DNA of 64,000 nt from Pseudomonas benzenivorans. GTDB taxonomy: Bacteria; Pseudomonadota; Gammaproteobacteria; Pseudomonadales; Pseudomonadaceae. Made by a program: the position numbers and the translations under genes. The notes under the pieces are model-generated. The model was not told the origin of the DNA. It made no database searches and saw only the letters and a program-made list of their open reading frames with translations. Positions 1-7,145 of this stretch are shown here, one piece after another. The first letter of the stretch is position 1, and each line of letters opens with the position of its first letter. Location: the NCBI RefSeq assembly GCF_900100495.1, contig NZ_FNCT01000013.1:1-64000 (forward strand), in the 5' to 3' direction.

Positions 1-135
1 GAATGGATAACCAATAGGGATCTGGCGGGAGAAGTTGTTGAGATCAAAGCCACTATAATTTCTGGATTCGTCCGTCTTGGGCGTTTCTTTACACGTCAGG
101 AAGCTTCGGAGTTTGTGGCGCGGATCGCATCTTGA
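1..135 (+). CDS. C-terminal end of an unidentified protein (partial)
   Basis: Frame 1 is open from the first base to a TGA at 133-135, giving 44 residues that end in EFVARIAS. The gene starts outside the window. The residues are ordinary soluble-protein sequence with no cysteine, no obvious membrane segment and no motif I recognise. It converges with the FRG gene on the opposite strand. An open frame this short could be chance, but its codon use is plausible and nothing else occupies the stretch. Function is unknown. Confidence 0.4.
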   Translation, partial: EWITNRDLAGEVVEIKATIISGFVRLGRFFTRQEASEFVARIAS

Positions 136-259
136 GTTCTCCGCCCAGGTGACAAAGAAGAGCATGCCACTGGCAGCGCGCAGGGTGGAGGGCCACCCCG
201 TGGAAAACGGCGAAGCCTTTTCCACCGGGATATCCAGGCTACCTCGCTCGTTGCTTGAT
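136..259. other. Convergent intergenic spacer with a small inverted repeat
   Basis: This spacer separates two converging genes. It contains GTGGAAAA at 200-207 and TTTTCCAC at 218-225, an 8-bp inverted repeat around GC-rich sequence. The motif resembles fragments of dispersed Pseudomonas intergenic repeats. There is no T-tract, so it is not a good intrinsic terminator on either strand. Confidence 0.4.
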
Positions 260-1402
260 TCAGTAATTATTTTGTGACTTGATGTGGAAGCTTAGTCCGT
301 CTAAGTCTGGGAACATTGTTGAGCTGTTTACTCCGTATTTTGATAGTGTCTTTCGGAAGCTTTCTTTCTTTGATTTTGGGATTATAAGTTTTGTTATTTG
401 AGGTGTGTCAAACTCTGGCTGCGAGTCGGGATGGATTGTAAAAACTCCAGACTGGGCTGTAAGCCTCTTTGAACCATGTGAAGGTAGAAAGTGTGTGACC
501 TCTTTTAGCTTTCCTATGTTAATGTTCTCTTCTCGCTCGTACTTTCTGGCTTCATATATATAAATAGCCCCATCTTTTTTAGGGTTTGATTGAGTTGCAA
601 AGAAACACGCTACTAGTGGGCTTAGGCTCCAGTCGAGCACTCTAGTGGGTAATCCATGGTGCTGTGCAAGTGTCAGCCACTGGATTTCATTCTCAGGAAG
701 TCTCTCAAGATAAGCTCTGGCCTGAGCTTTGAAAACCCACATCATCTTCTGCTCACGTGCCTTGTGATCATCTAATGTATGCCTAAAAAGGGATGGCAGG
801 AGCTTATAGTTTCTGTCAGATACGCCCCGAAATAGATCGTTTGGATTGCTGTCTTTTATTTTTTCAAGGAGATCTGTAAGGCTTTCTACAATTATTTCGT
901 TGTTGGTTGCTGATATGTATGAGTCTGCTTGAATTTCAGCATCTAAGAGAGCGCCAAACATGTCGTTTGATTCTAGATCAAAATTTTCTCTTGCTAAGCA
1001 GAATGCATTATAGGTGCTCTGCGTTAGTAGATCATTTAGTGATGATTTTTTTGAGTTTCTTCTGATGGAAGGGTTTTGTGGGGAAACTCTATGAAGTTCG
1101 AACTCGTTAGCTAAGAACTCTAGGGCTTTAGTTTCCGCTGTCAGTATTTCATGGTCTGATAGAAAGTCGTCAAGCTCTGTAATTATATCCCTGAAGGGTG
1201 GTTTATCTTGTAGGAACTCTTCTGTAATTCCATGGATTGCTATAAAGGCTTCGGAGATTTTTCGGTAAGGATTTATATAGCAATGGAAATGGCGGCCGGT
1301 TATCGTCTTGTTTATTAGCTCTATCGCAGCAATCTCAATTACTCTGTGGCCGTCTGTTATTTCGTTTCCAGTGGTGTTTATTGCTATAGAGACTTGCTTC
1401 AT
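260..1402 (-). CDS. Fusion of a catalytically degenerate DnaQ-like domain with an FRG domain
   Basis: The product is 380 residues starting at the ATG at 1402, which follows AAGAAG. A longer frame to 1474 would read through the terminator at 1419-1441, so I reject it. Residues 1-165 resemble Pol III epsilon (DnaQ): TDGHRVIEI, ELINKTITGRHFH, HGITEEFLQDKP and GALLDAE are all kept. The exonuclease residues are not. ExoI DTETTG is AINTTG (A7 and N9 replace Asp and Glu), the ExoII Asp falls at A93, and the ExoIII His falls at F149; only the last Asp (D154) remains. The terminal clamp-binding motif (QTS-type) is replaced by EIIVES. Residues 186-375 are an FRG domain: LFRGVSD at 190-196, HHGLPTRVLDWS at 248-259, RLTAQSGVFTIHP at 313-325. 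Many FRG proteins lie in defence or toxin contexts, but the activity is poorly known. The gene is strikingly AT-rich against its neighbours, which suggests recent transfer. A defence or regulatory role is inference. Confidence 0.8.
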   Translation of the reverse strand: MKQVSIAINTTGNEITDGHRVIEIAAIELINKTITGRHFHCYINPYRKISEAFIAIHGITEEFLQDKPPFRDIITELDDFLSDHEILTAETKALEFLANEFELHRVSPQNPSIRRNSKKSSLNDLLTQSTYNAFCLARENFDLESNDMFGALLDAEIQADSYISATNNEIIVESLTDLLEKIKDSNPNDLFRGVSDRNYKLLPSLFRHTLDDHKAREQKMMWVFKAQARAYLERLPENEIQWLTLAQHHGLPTRVLDWSLSPLVACFFATQSNPKKDGAIYIYEARKYEREENINIGKLKEVTHFLPSHGSKRLTAQSGVFTIHPDSQPEFDTPQITKLIIPKSKKESFRKTLSKYGVNSSTMFPDLDGLSFHIKSQNNY

Positions 1403-1418
1403 CGTTTTTCTTCTTAAT

Positions 1419-1441
1419 AAAAAACCCCGCACTAGGCGGGG
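1419..1441 (-). terminator. Rho-independent terminator after nrdB
   Basis: Read on the minus strand, CCCCGC and GCGGGG (1441-1436 and 1430-1425) flank a 5-nt loop and are followed by six T residues. It sits about 75 bases after the nrdB stop and just before the FRG gene start. It therefore probably ends nrdB transcription, and the FRG gene would need its own promoter or readthrough. Confidence 0.8.
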
Positions 1442-1515
1442 CTCAAAATTTAACTCGCCACCCCAAACATCCATTTCAGGTAAAGCGCTCTTAATCTTTC
1501 AGTGAGTGACTGGTA

Positions 1516-2769
1516 TCAATCCCAGCTCAACGCCCCGCCAGTCTGATACTCAATAACCCGCGTCTCGAAGAAGTTCTTCTCCTTCTTCAAATCCATGATC
1601 TCGCTCATCCACGGGAACGGGTTGGTAGTGCCCGGGTACTCTTCCTTCAGGCCGATCTGGGTCAGGCGGCGGTTGGCGATGAACTTGAGGTAGTCCTCCA
1701 TCATCGCCGCGTTCATGCCCAGCACGCCGCGGGGCATGGTGTCGCGGGCGTATTCGATTTCCAGTTGGGTGCCCTGGAGGATCATCTGGGTGGCTTCGTC
1801 CTTCATCGCGGCATCCCACAGGTGCGGGTTTTCGATCTTGATCTGGTTGATCACGTCGATGCCGAAGTTCAGGTGCATGGATTCGTCGCGCAGGATGTAC
1901 TGGAACTGCTCGGCGACGCCGGTCATCTTGTTGCGCCGGCCCATGGAGAGGATCTGGGTGAAGCCGCAGTAGAAGAAGATGCCTTCCAGCACGCAGTAGT
2001 AGGCGATCAGGTTGCGCAGCAGCTCCTTGTCGGTCTCCACCGTGCCGGTGTTGAAGGTCGGGTCGGAGATGGCGCGGGTGTATTTGAGGCCCCAGCTGGC
2101 CTTCTTCGCCACGCTGGGGATCTCGTGGTACATGTTGAAGATTTCGCCTTCGTCCATGCCCAGGGATTCGATGCAGTACTGGTAGGCGTGGGTGTGGATC
2201 GCCTCTTCGAAGGCCTGGCGGAGGATGTACTGGCGGCACTCGGGGTTGGTGATCAGGCGGTACACGGCCAGGGCCAGGTTGTTGGCCACCAGGGAGTCGG
2301 CGGTGGAGAAGAAGCCGAGGTTGCGCATGACGATGCGGCGCTCGTCGTCGGTGAGGCCGTCGGTGCTCTTCCACAGGGCGATGTCGGCGTTCATGTTGAC
2401 TTCCTGGGGCATCCAGTGGTTGGCGCAACCATCCAGATACTTCTGCCAGGCCCAGTCGTACTTGAAGGGCACGAGCTGGTTGAGGTCGGCGCGGCAGTTG
2501 ATCATGCGCTTCTCGTCGACCGCGACGCGGGCGGAGGCGCCTTCCAGTTCGGCCAGGCCTTCGGCGATGTCGAGCTGGTCGAGGGCGGCCTTGGCGCGGG
2601 CCACCGCGGCGCTGTCGTCGGCGGCGATGGCGCGCGCTTCGACGGCGGCGGCACCGCCGGCCTGGTCGAGCTTGTCCAGGCTCATGTCGGCCAGATGGGC
2701 GTTGGTGGTGGTGCTGGAGGCGGCTGCTTCTGCGCCGTCTTCCTTGTCGAATTCATCCCAGCTCAGCAT
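1516..2769 (-). CDS. nrdB: Ribonucleoside-diphosphate reductase, class Ia, beta subunit
   Basis: This is the 417-residue radical-generating subunit that pairs with NrdA to make deoxyribonucleotides aerobically. Diiron and radical residues are visible: E189-A-I-H192 followed four residues later by Y196 (the ExxHxxxY pattern holding the tyrosyl radical), then LEGIFFYCGF and RDESMHL supplying the second Glu and Glu/His ligands. The first 90 residues are an Ala/Asp-rich extension, longer than in the E. coli protein and usual for pseudomonads. The C-terminus GGALSWD is the flexible tail that docks on NrdA; the N-terminus MLSWDEFD carries a second LSWD. It lies 571 bp downstream of nrdA on the same strand and ends before a terminator at 1441-1419. 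Confidence 0.97.
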   Translation of the reverse strand: MLSWDEFDKEDGAEAAASSTTTNAHLADMSLDKLDQAGGAAAVEARAIAADDSAAVARAKAALDQLDIAEGLAELEGASARVAVDEKRMINCRADLNQLVPFKYDWAWQKYLDGCANHWMPQEVNMNADIALWKSTDGLTDDERRIVMRNLGFFSTADSLVANNLALAVYRLITNPECRQYILRQAFEEAIHTHAYQYCIESLGMDEGEIFNMYHEIPSVAKKASWGLKYTRAISDPTFNTGTVETDKELLRNLIAYYCVLEGIFFYCGFTQILSMGRRNKMTGVAEQFQYILRDESMHLNFGIDVINQIKIENPHLWDAAMKDEATQMILQGTQLEIEYARDTMPRGVLGMNAAMMEDYLKFIANRRLTQIGLKEEYPGTTNPFPWMSEIMDLKKEKNFFETRVIEYQTGGALSWD

Positions 2770-2948
2770 GGCTTGGCTCCTGCTCGAGGGCCGGTGCGGT
2801 GACCGGCCTGTATGGATATACAGTAATGTTCAGTATGTTTCGTTGCGTATGGCGCGCAAGGCAAAACGGGTACCGCTGGTCGGGGGAGGGCGCTGTTTAT
2901 GGCTGGCCTTCTTGCCCGGGGTGTTTCTTGGGGATGGGAGGAATTCAA

Positions 2949-2999
2949 CCCCTCACCCTAGCCCTCTCCCCAAGGGGGAGAGGGGACTGATCGTGTTGC
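2949..2999. repeat. Dispersed repeat, CCCTCACCCTAGCCC type, copy 1
   Basis: The unit runs CCCCTCACCCTAGCCCTCTC and continues with a palindromic CCCC-AAGGGGG / GAGAGGGGACTGA part and CGTGTTG. It nearly matches copy 2 at 3143-3193. Such units are widespread intergenic repeats in proteobacteria. The GC-rich inverted core could form a hairpin in RNA. Confidence 0.8.
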
Positions 3000-3142
3000 G
3001 TGCAGTACGTTTTGTAGGCCGGCGCTTTGGGTTTGGCATTCCTGCTACCCGGGTCGGCATACAGGGCAAAAGCATCGCCAGCAAGGACTAGGCGTCCCCC
3101 TGGCTCCTACAGGTGGAGCGGTGGAGCGGCGGTGTTGCTTGA

Positions 3143-3193
3143 GCCCCTCACCCTAGCCCTCTCCCCAGGGGGGAGAGGGGACTGACCGTGTTG
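3143..3193. repeat. Dispersed repeat, CCCTCACCCTAGCCC type, copy 2
   Basis: This is the second copy, in the same orientation as 2949-2999 and 194 bp from it. It differs at only a few positions (CCCCAGGGGGG instead of CCCCAAGGGGG, and GACCGTGTTG instead of GATCGTGTTG). The pair could recombine and delete the DNA between them. Confidence 0.8.
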
Positions 3194-3340
3194 TGCTTTA
3201 GCTTTTTTTCACCCTTCGAGCGTGAAGCTGAGCGAGTAGTCGCTAGGCACCTGCTGGAGTGGAGCCCCTGAGCGTACGGCTGTACGTGATGGGGGCCGCT
3301 CCGGCAGGTAGCGACGCGAATGCCGCTCAGATCCGCGCGC

Positions 3341-6244
3341 TTATTGACACGCTTCGCAGTCCGGCTCGTCGATGGCACAGGCCTTCGGCAGCGGCGCCGG
3401 GGCGGCTGCCGGGGCTGCTGTTGCCGGCTCGGCCAGCAGGCCTTCACCCACGCCGCCGCTGGACACGGCATTCAGCTTGCCGGTGTTGATGGTCGACTTC
3501 TCGGTGCTGGTGGCGGCCAGGGCGCGGAGGTAGTAGGTGGTTTTCAGGCCACGGTACCAGGCCATGCGGTAGGTCACGTCGAGCTTCTTGCCACTGGCGC
3601 CGGCGATGTAGAGGTTCAGCGACTGGGCCTGGTCGATCCACTTCTGGCGGCGGCTGGCGGCGTCGACGATCCACTTGGTCTCCACCTCGAAGGCGGTGGC
3701 GTAGAGGTCCTTGAGTTCCTGCGGGATGCGCTCGATCTGCTGCACCGAACCGTCGTAGTACTTGAGGTCGTTGATCATCACCGAGTCCCACAGGCCGCGG
3801 GCCTTGAGGTCGTGGACCAGGTAGGGGTTGATCACGGTGAACTCGCCGGAGAGGTTCGACTTCACGTAGAGGTTCTGGTAGGTCGGCTCGATCGACTGCG
3901 ACACGCCGGTGATGTTGGCGATGGTCGCGGTCGGCGCGATGGCCATGATGTTCGAGTTGCGGATGCCTTTCTGTACGCGAGCGCGCAGCGGTGCCCAGTC
4001 CAGCGACTCGCTGAGGTCGACGTCGATGTACTTCTGCCCGCGCGCCTCGATGAGGATCTGCTGGGAGTCCAGCGGCAGGATGCCCTTGCTCCACAGCGAG
4101 CCGTCGAAGGTCTCGTAGCTGCCGCGCTCGTCGGCCAGGTCGCAGGAGGCCTGGATGGCGTAGTAGCTGACCGCTTCCATCGACTTGTCGGCGAATTCCA
4201 CCGCGGCGTCGGAGCCGTAGGGGATGTGCTGCAGGTACAGGGCGTCCTGGAAGCCCATGATGCCCAGGCCCACCGGGCGATGCTTGAGGTTGGAGTTCTT
4301 CGCCTGCGGCACGCTGTAGTAGTTGATGTCGATGACGTTATCGAGCATGCGCACCGCGGTCTTGACCGTGCGCGCCAGCTTCTCGCGGTCCAGCTTGCCG
4401 TCGACGATGTGGTTCGGCAGGTTGACCGAGCCCAGGTTGCAGACGGCGATCTCGTCCTTGTTGGTGTTCAGAGTGATCTCGGTGCACAGGTTGGAGCTGT
4501 GCACCACGCCGACGTGCTGCTGCGGGCTGCGCAGGTTGCACGGGTCCTTGAAGGTCAGCCACGGGTGGCCGGTCTCGAACAGCATGCTGAGCATCTTGCG
4601 CCACAGGTCCTTGGCCTGGATGGTCTTGAACAGCTTGATCTTGCCGTACTCGGTCAGCGCTTCGTAGTACTCGTAGCGCTCCTCGAAGGCCTTGCCGGTG
4701 AGGTCGTGCAGGTCCGGCACTTCGCTCGGGCTGAACAGGGTCCACTTGCCGTCGTCGAACACGCGCTTCATGAACAGGTCCGGGATCCAGTTGGCGGTGT
4801 TCATGTCGTGGGTGCGGCGGCGGTCGTCGCCGGTGTTCTTGCGCAGCTCGATGAATTCCTCGATGTCCATGTGCCAGGTTTCCAGGTAGGCACAGACCGC
4901 GCCCTTGCGCTTGCCGCCCTGGTTGACCGCCACGGCGGTGTCGTTGACCACCTTGAGGAAGGGCACGACGCCCTGGCTCTTGCCGTTGGTGCCCTTGATG
5001 TAGGAGCCCAGCGCGCGTACTGGGGTCCAGTCGTTGCCCAGGCCGCCGGCGAATTTGCTCAGCATGGCGTTGTCGTGGATGGCGCTGTAGATGCCCGACA
5101 GGTCGTCCGGCACTGTGGTCAGGTAGCACGAGGACAGCTGCGGGCGCAGGGTGCCGGCGTTGAACAGGGTCGGCGTCGAGCTCATGTAGTCGAACGAGGA
5201 CAGCAGGTTGTAGAACTCGATGGCGCGCTCTTCCTTGTTCTTCTCCTCGATCGCCAGGCCCATGGCCACGCGCATGAAGAAGATCTGCGGCAGCTCGAAG
5301 CGGATGCCGTCCTTGTGGATGAAGTAGCGGTCGTAGAGGGTCTGCAGGCCCAGGTAGGTGAACTGCTGGTCGCGTTCGTGATCGAGCGCCTGGCCGAGTT
5401 TTTCCAGGTCGAAGGTCTTCAGCACCGGATTGAGCAGTTCGAACTCGATGCCTTTGGCCACGTAGGCCGGCAGCGCCTTGGCATACAGCTCGGCCATCTC
5501 GTGGTGGGTGGCGCTGCTGGCCACTCCGAGGAAGCCCAGGCCTTCGGCACGGACGTTGTCCATCAGCAGGCGGGCGGTGACGTAGCTGTAGTTCGGCTCG
5601 CGCTCGACCAGGGTGCGCGCGGTCATCACCAGGGCGGTGTTGACGTCGCTCTGCGCCACGCCGTCGTAGAGGTTCTTCAGGGTTTCCTTCTCGATCAGCG
5701 CGCCGTCGACCTCGGCCAGGCCTTCGCAGGCCTCGCTGATGATGGTGTTGAGGCGGCCCATGTCCAGCGGCGCCAGGCTGCCGTCGGCGTGGGTCACGCG
5801 GATGCTTGGGTGCGGCTGGGCGATGTCGCTGCCGGCGCTGGCGTTCTTGCGCTTGGTGGCCTGGGCTTCGCGGTAGATCACGTAGTCGCGGGCGACCTTC
5901 TGCTCGCCGGCGCGCATCAGCGCCAGTTCGACCTGGTCCTGGATTTCCTCGATGTGGATGGTGCCGCCGGACGGCATGCGCCGCTTGAAAGTGGCGCTGA
6001 CCTGCTCGGTCAGGCGCTCGACGGTTTCATGGATGCGCGACGAGGCGGCGGCGGTGCCGCCTTCCACTGCGAGAAAGGCCTTGGTGATGGCGACGGTGAT
6101 CTTGTCATCGGTGTAGGGCACCACGGTGCCGTTACGCTTGATCACACGCAGCTGGCCCGGCGCGGTGGCGCTCAGGTCCTGGCTGGCATCGGCGGCCTGC
6201 GGCGCTTGGGCCTGCGGGTTCTCGCGAGTAGTGTCGGTATGCAT
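3341..6244 (-). CDS. nrdA: Ribonucleoside-diphosphate reductase, class Ia, alpha subunit
   Basis: This 967-residue catalytic subunit is longer than E. coli NrdA because it has two N-terminal ATP-cone domains: about residues 30-130 (LRVIKRNGTVVPYTDDKI) and about 145-235 (IRVTHADGSLAPLDMGRL). P. aeruginosa-type enzymes share this arrangement, and the cones sense ATP/dATP. The catalytic barrel shows SSCYLTTVPDD (first active-site Cys), NLCTEITLNTN (Asn/Cys/Glu of the active site) and VCNLGSVNLP (second redox Cys). The tail CAIDEPDCEACQ supplies the Cys pair that passes on reducing equivalents. The ATG at 6244 follows GGAG. It is transcribed toward nrdB. NrdR-box-like palindromes lie upstream. 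Confidence 0.97.
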   Translation of the reverse strand: MHTDTTRENPQAQAPQAADASQDLSATAPGQLRVIKRNGTVVPYTDDKITVAITKAFLAVEGGTAAASSRIHETVERLTEQVSATFKRRMPSGGTIHIEEIQDQVELALMRAGEQKVARDYVIYREAQATKRKNASAGSDIAQPHPSIRVTHADGSLAPLDMGRLNTIISEACEGLAEVDGALIEKETLKNLYDGVAQSDVNTALVMTARTLVEREPNYSYVTARLLMDNVRAEGLGFLGVASSATHHEMAELYAKALPAYVAKGIEFELLNPVLKTFDLEKLGQALDHERDQQFTYLGLQTLYDRYFIHKDGIRFELPQIFFMRVAMGLAIEEKNKEERAIEFYNLLSSFDYMSSTPTLFNAGTLRPQLSSCYLTTVPDDLSGIYSAIHDNAMLSKFAGGLGNDWTPVRALGSYIKGTNGKSQGVVPFLKVVNDTAVAVNQGGKRKGAVCAYLETWHMDIEEFIELRKNTGDDRRRTHDMNTANWIPDLFMKRVFDDGKWTLFSPSEVPDLHDLTGKAFEERYEYYEALTEYGKIKLFKTIQAKDLWRKMLSMLFETGHPWLTFKDPCNLRSPQQHVGVVHSSNLCTEITLNTNKDEIAVCNLGSVNLPNHIVDGKLDREKLARTVKTAVRMLDNVIDINYYSVPQAKNSNLKHRPVGLGIMGFQDALYLQHIPYGSDAAVEFADKSMEAVSYYAIQASCDLADERGSYETFDGSLWSKGILPLDSQQILIEARGQKYIDVDLSESLDWAPLRARVQKGIRNSNIMAIAPTATIANITGVSQSIEPTYQNLYVKSNLSGEFTVINPYLVHDLKARGLWDSVMINDLKYYDGSVQQIERIPQELKDLYATAFEVETKWIVDAASRRQKWIDQAQSLNLYIAGASGKKLDVTYRMAWYRGLKTTYYLRALAATSTEKSTINTGKLNAVSSGGVGEGLLAEPATAAPAAAPAPLPKACAIDEPDCEACQ

Positions 6245-6383
6245 GGAGGTCTCCGTGTTCTGAATTTATTGATCGACGCAATGCAGTGGCGTACCCGCCG
6301 TTCATTCCATTTCAACAACGCCATGCGCGCGGCATAAACGCCGGGCGCATGGGACTTGCAGACTGGGCAGGGAGGGCACGACA

Positions 6384-6529
6384 TAGCAGGCCGTTGAAAA
6401 ACTACCTGCGTTGCCGATGCGTCGTTAAAAACAGGCTCAAAATGCTCATTTACAACTCGTAAACTCCGCTTTTTCGCCTGTTTTTGCCTCGCCTCGGCGG
6501 CCTCGCCTACGTTTTTCAACGGCCTGCTA
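6384..6529. repeat. MITE-like element, 146 bp, copy 1
   Basis: The ends are a perfect 19-bp inverted repeat, TAGCAGGCCGTTGAAAAAC at 6384-6402 and its complement at 6511-6529. The outermost TA on each side may be a target-site duplication, as left by IS630/Tc1-type transposition. The interior includes ACAGGCTCAAAATGCTCAT and a partner TTCGCCTGTTTTTGC, so much of it can fold on itself. No reading frame of note. A related copy in opposite orientation lies at 28782-28930. Confidence 0.75.
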
Positions 6530-6574
6530 AAGCGCCTTCCTGGCTCAAGAGTCTAGTGCTGGCAATGGCCGGCA

Positions 6575-6590
6575 CTACTATATGTTGTGG
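6575..6590. promoter_or_regulatory. Candidate NrdR box upstream of nrdA
   Basis: The sequence CTACTATATGTTGTGG contains CTATATGTTG, which matches nine of ten positions of the NrdR core CWATATATWG as I remember it. NrdR is the dATP/ATP-sensing repressor of ribonucleotide reductase genes. It lies about 330 bp upstream of the nrdA start. NrdR usually binds two boxes about 31 bp apart; the partner here (centred near 6551) is weak. Confidence 0.45.
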
Positions 6591-6766
6591 TTCGTGCGCA
6601 AGGGCATCGCACCGTTATCGACCCCCGCCAGGCAATTCGCACTGCACGGGGAAATGGCTGGGGCGGTGACTGCCGCTGCGGCCATCGAAGCATTCATCTG
6701 CACTGTTTTTGTTCTCGGTATAGACCCTTGGGGTGCAAATGTGCTTGTGTCCTTCGTTGTGCCAAA

Positions 6767-6813
6767 ACCCAACATGTAGGTGTTTGGCGCGCTGGGGATA
6801 CAAGATAGTGCGG
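6767..6813. promoter_or_regulatory. Candidate paired NrdR boxes, 31 bp apart
   Basis: ACCCAACATGTAGGTG (6767-6782) and ATACAAGATAGTGCGG (6798-6813) each match eight of ten core positions of the remembered NrdR consensus. They are exactly 31 bp apart, the helical spacing typical of NrdR sites. They lie between divergent nrdA and the response regulator gene, so they could act on either. Confidence 0.4.
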
Positions 6814-6989
6814 TGCCTGGGGGAAGGCAAGCCGACCGGTGCGCGCGCCCTGTGGATAAATCTGTGGGTTACTTTGGGGTAACTTTCGCCAGGCCCCGTG
6901 GTAGCTGGGGTTCTCTCCTGGAGACCGTTCGTCGTGCAGGAGGTGGATTTTTTCGTTCCCTTGCGGCGGATTTTCAGCCCATCACGCAA

Positions 6990-7005
6990 ACACAAGATGT
7001 AGGTT
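6990..7005. promoter_or_regulatory. Further NrdR-box-like palindrome
   Basis: ACACAAGATGTAGGTT has twelve of sixteen positions of the remembered NrdR box (core CAAGATGTAG). It is about 140 bp upstream of the response regulator start. I see no partner at 31 bp, so this may be coincidental. Confidence 0.25.
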
Positions 7006-7145
7006 TTTTTCTTGATTCTTGGCCTGCTCTGTGCAGGCGCGCGGCCGCGCTTTTCGCCGGCTTGATTCTGCCGCCGCTTGTGCCAGCGGCGTTGCTACAA
7101 TGCGGGCCTGTTTCGCCGTGGTTGATCTGTCCTTGGGAGGCAGCA

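Larger units (their letters stand above)
2770..3340. other. nrdA-nrdB spacer filled with dispersed repeats
   Basis: This 571-bp gap holds no convincing gene. It contains two direct copies of a CCCTCACCCTAGCCCTCTCC-type repeat (separate entries) and, at about 3060-3115, a REP-like fragment with AAAAGCATCGCCAGCAAGGA and GGCTCCTACAGG. The rest is GC-rich with no recognised promoter. Translated segments here are low-complexity Pro/Arg sequence and look non-coding. Confidence 0.6.

Noticed and set aside
1403..1474. N-terminal extension of the FRG gene to 1474
   Set aside because: It runs through the nrdB terminator hairpin; the ATG at 1402 has AAGAAG upstream and begins exactly where DnaQ similarity starts.
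3320..6337. A 1005-residue open frame on the plus strand opposite nrdA
   Set aside because: It is the codon-position shadow of a GC-rich gene on the other strand. Its translation is rich in Val, Gln, His and Gly with no motif, and nrdA is certain.
6780..7145. N-terminal extension of the response regulator
   Set aside because: The receiver domain begins at the GTG at 7146, which has GGGAGG five bases upstream. The extension is low-complexity and crosses the promoter region.
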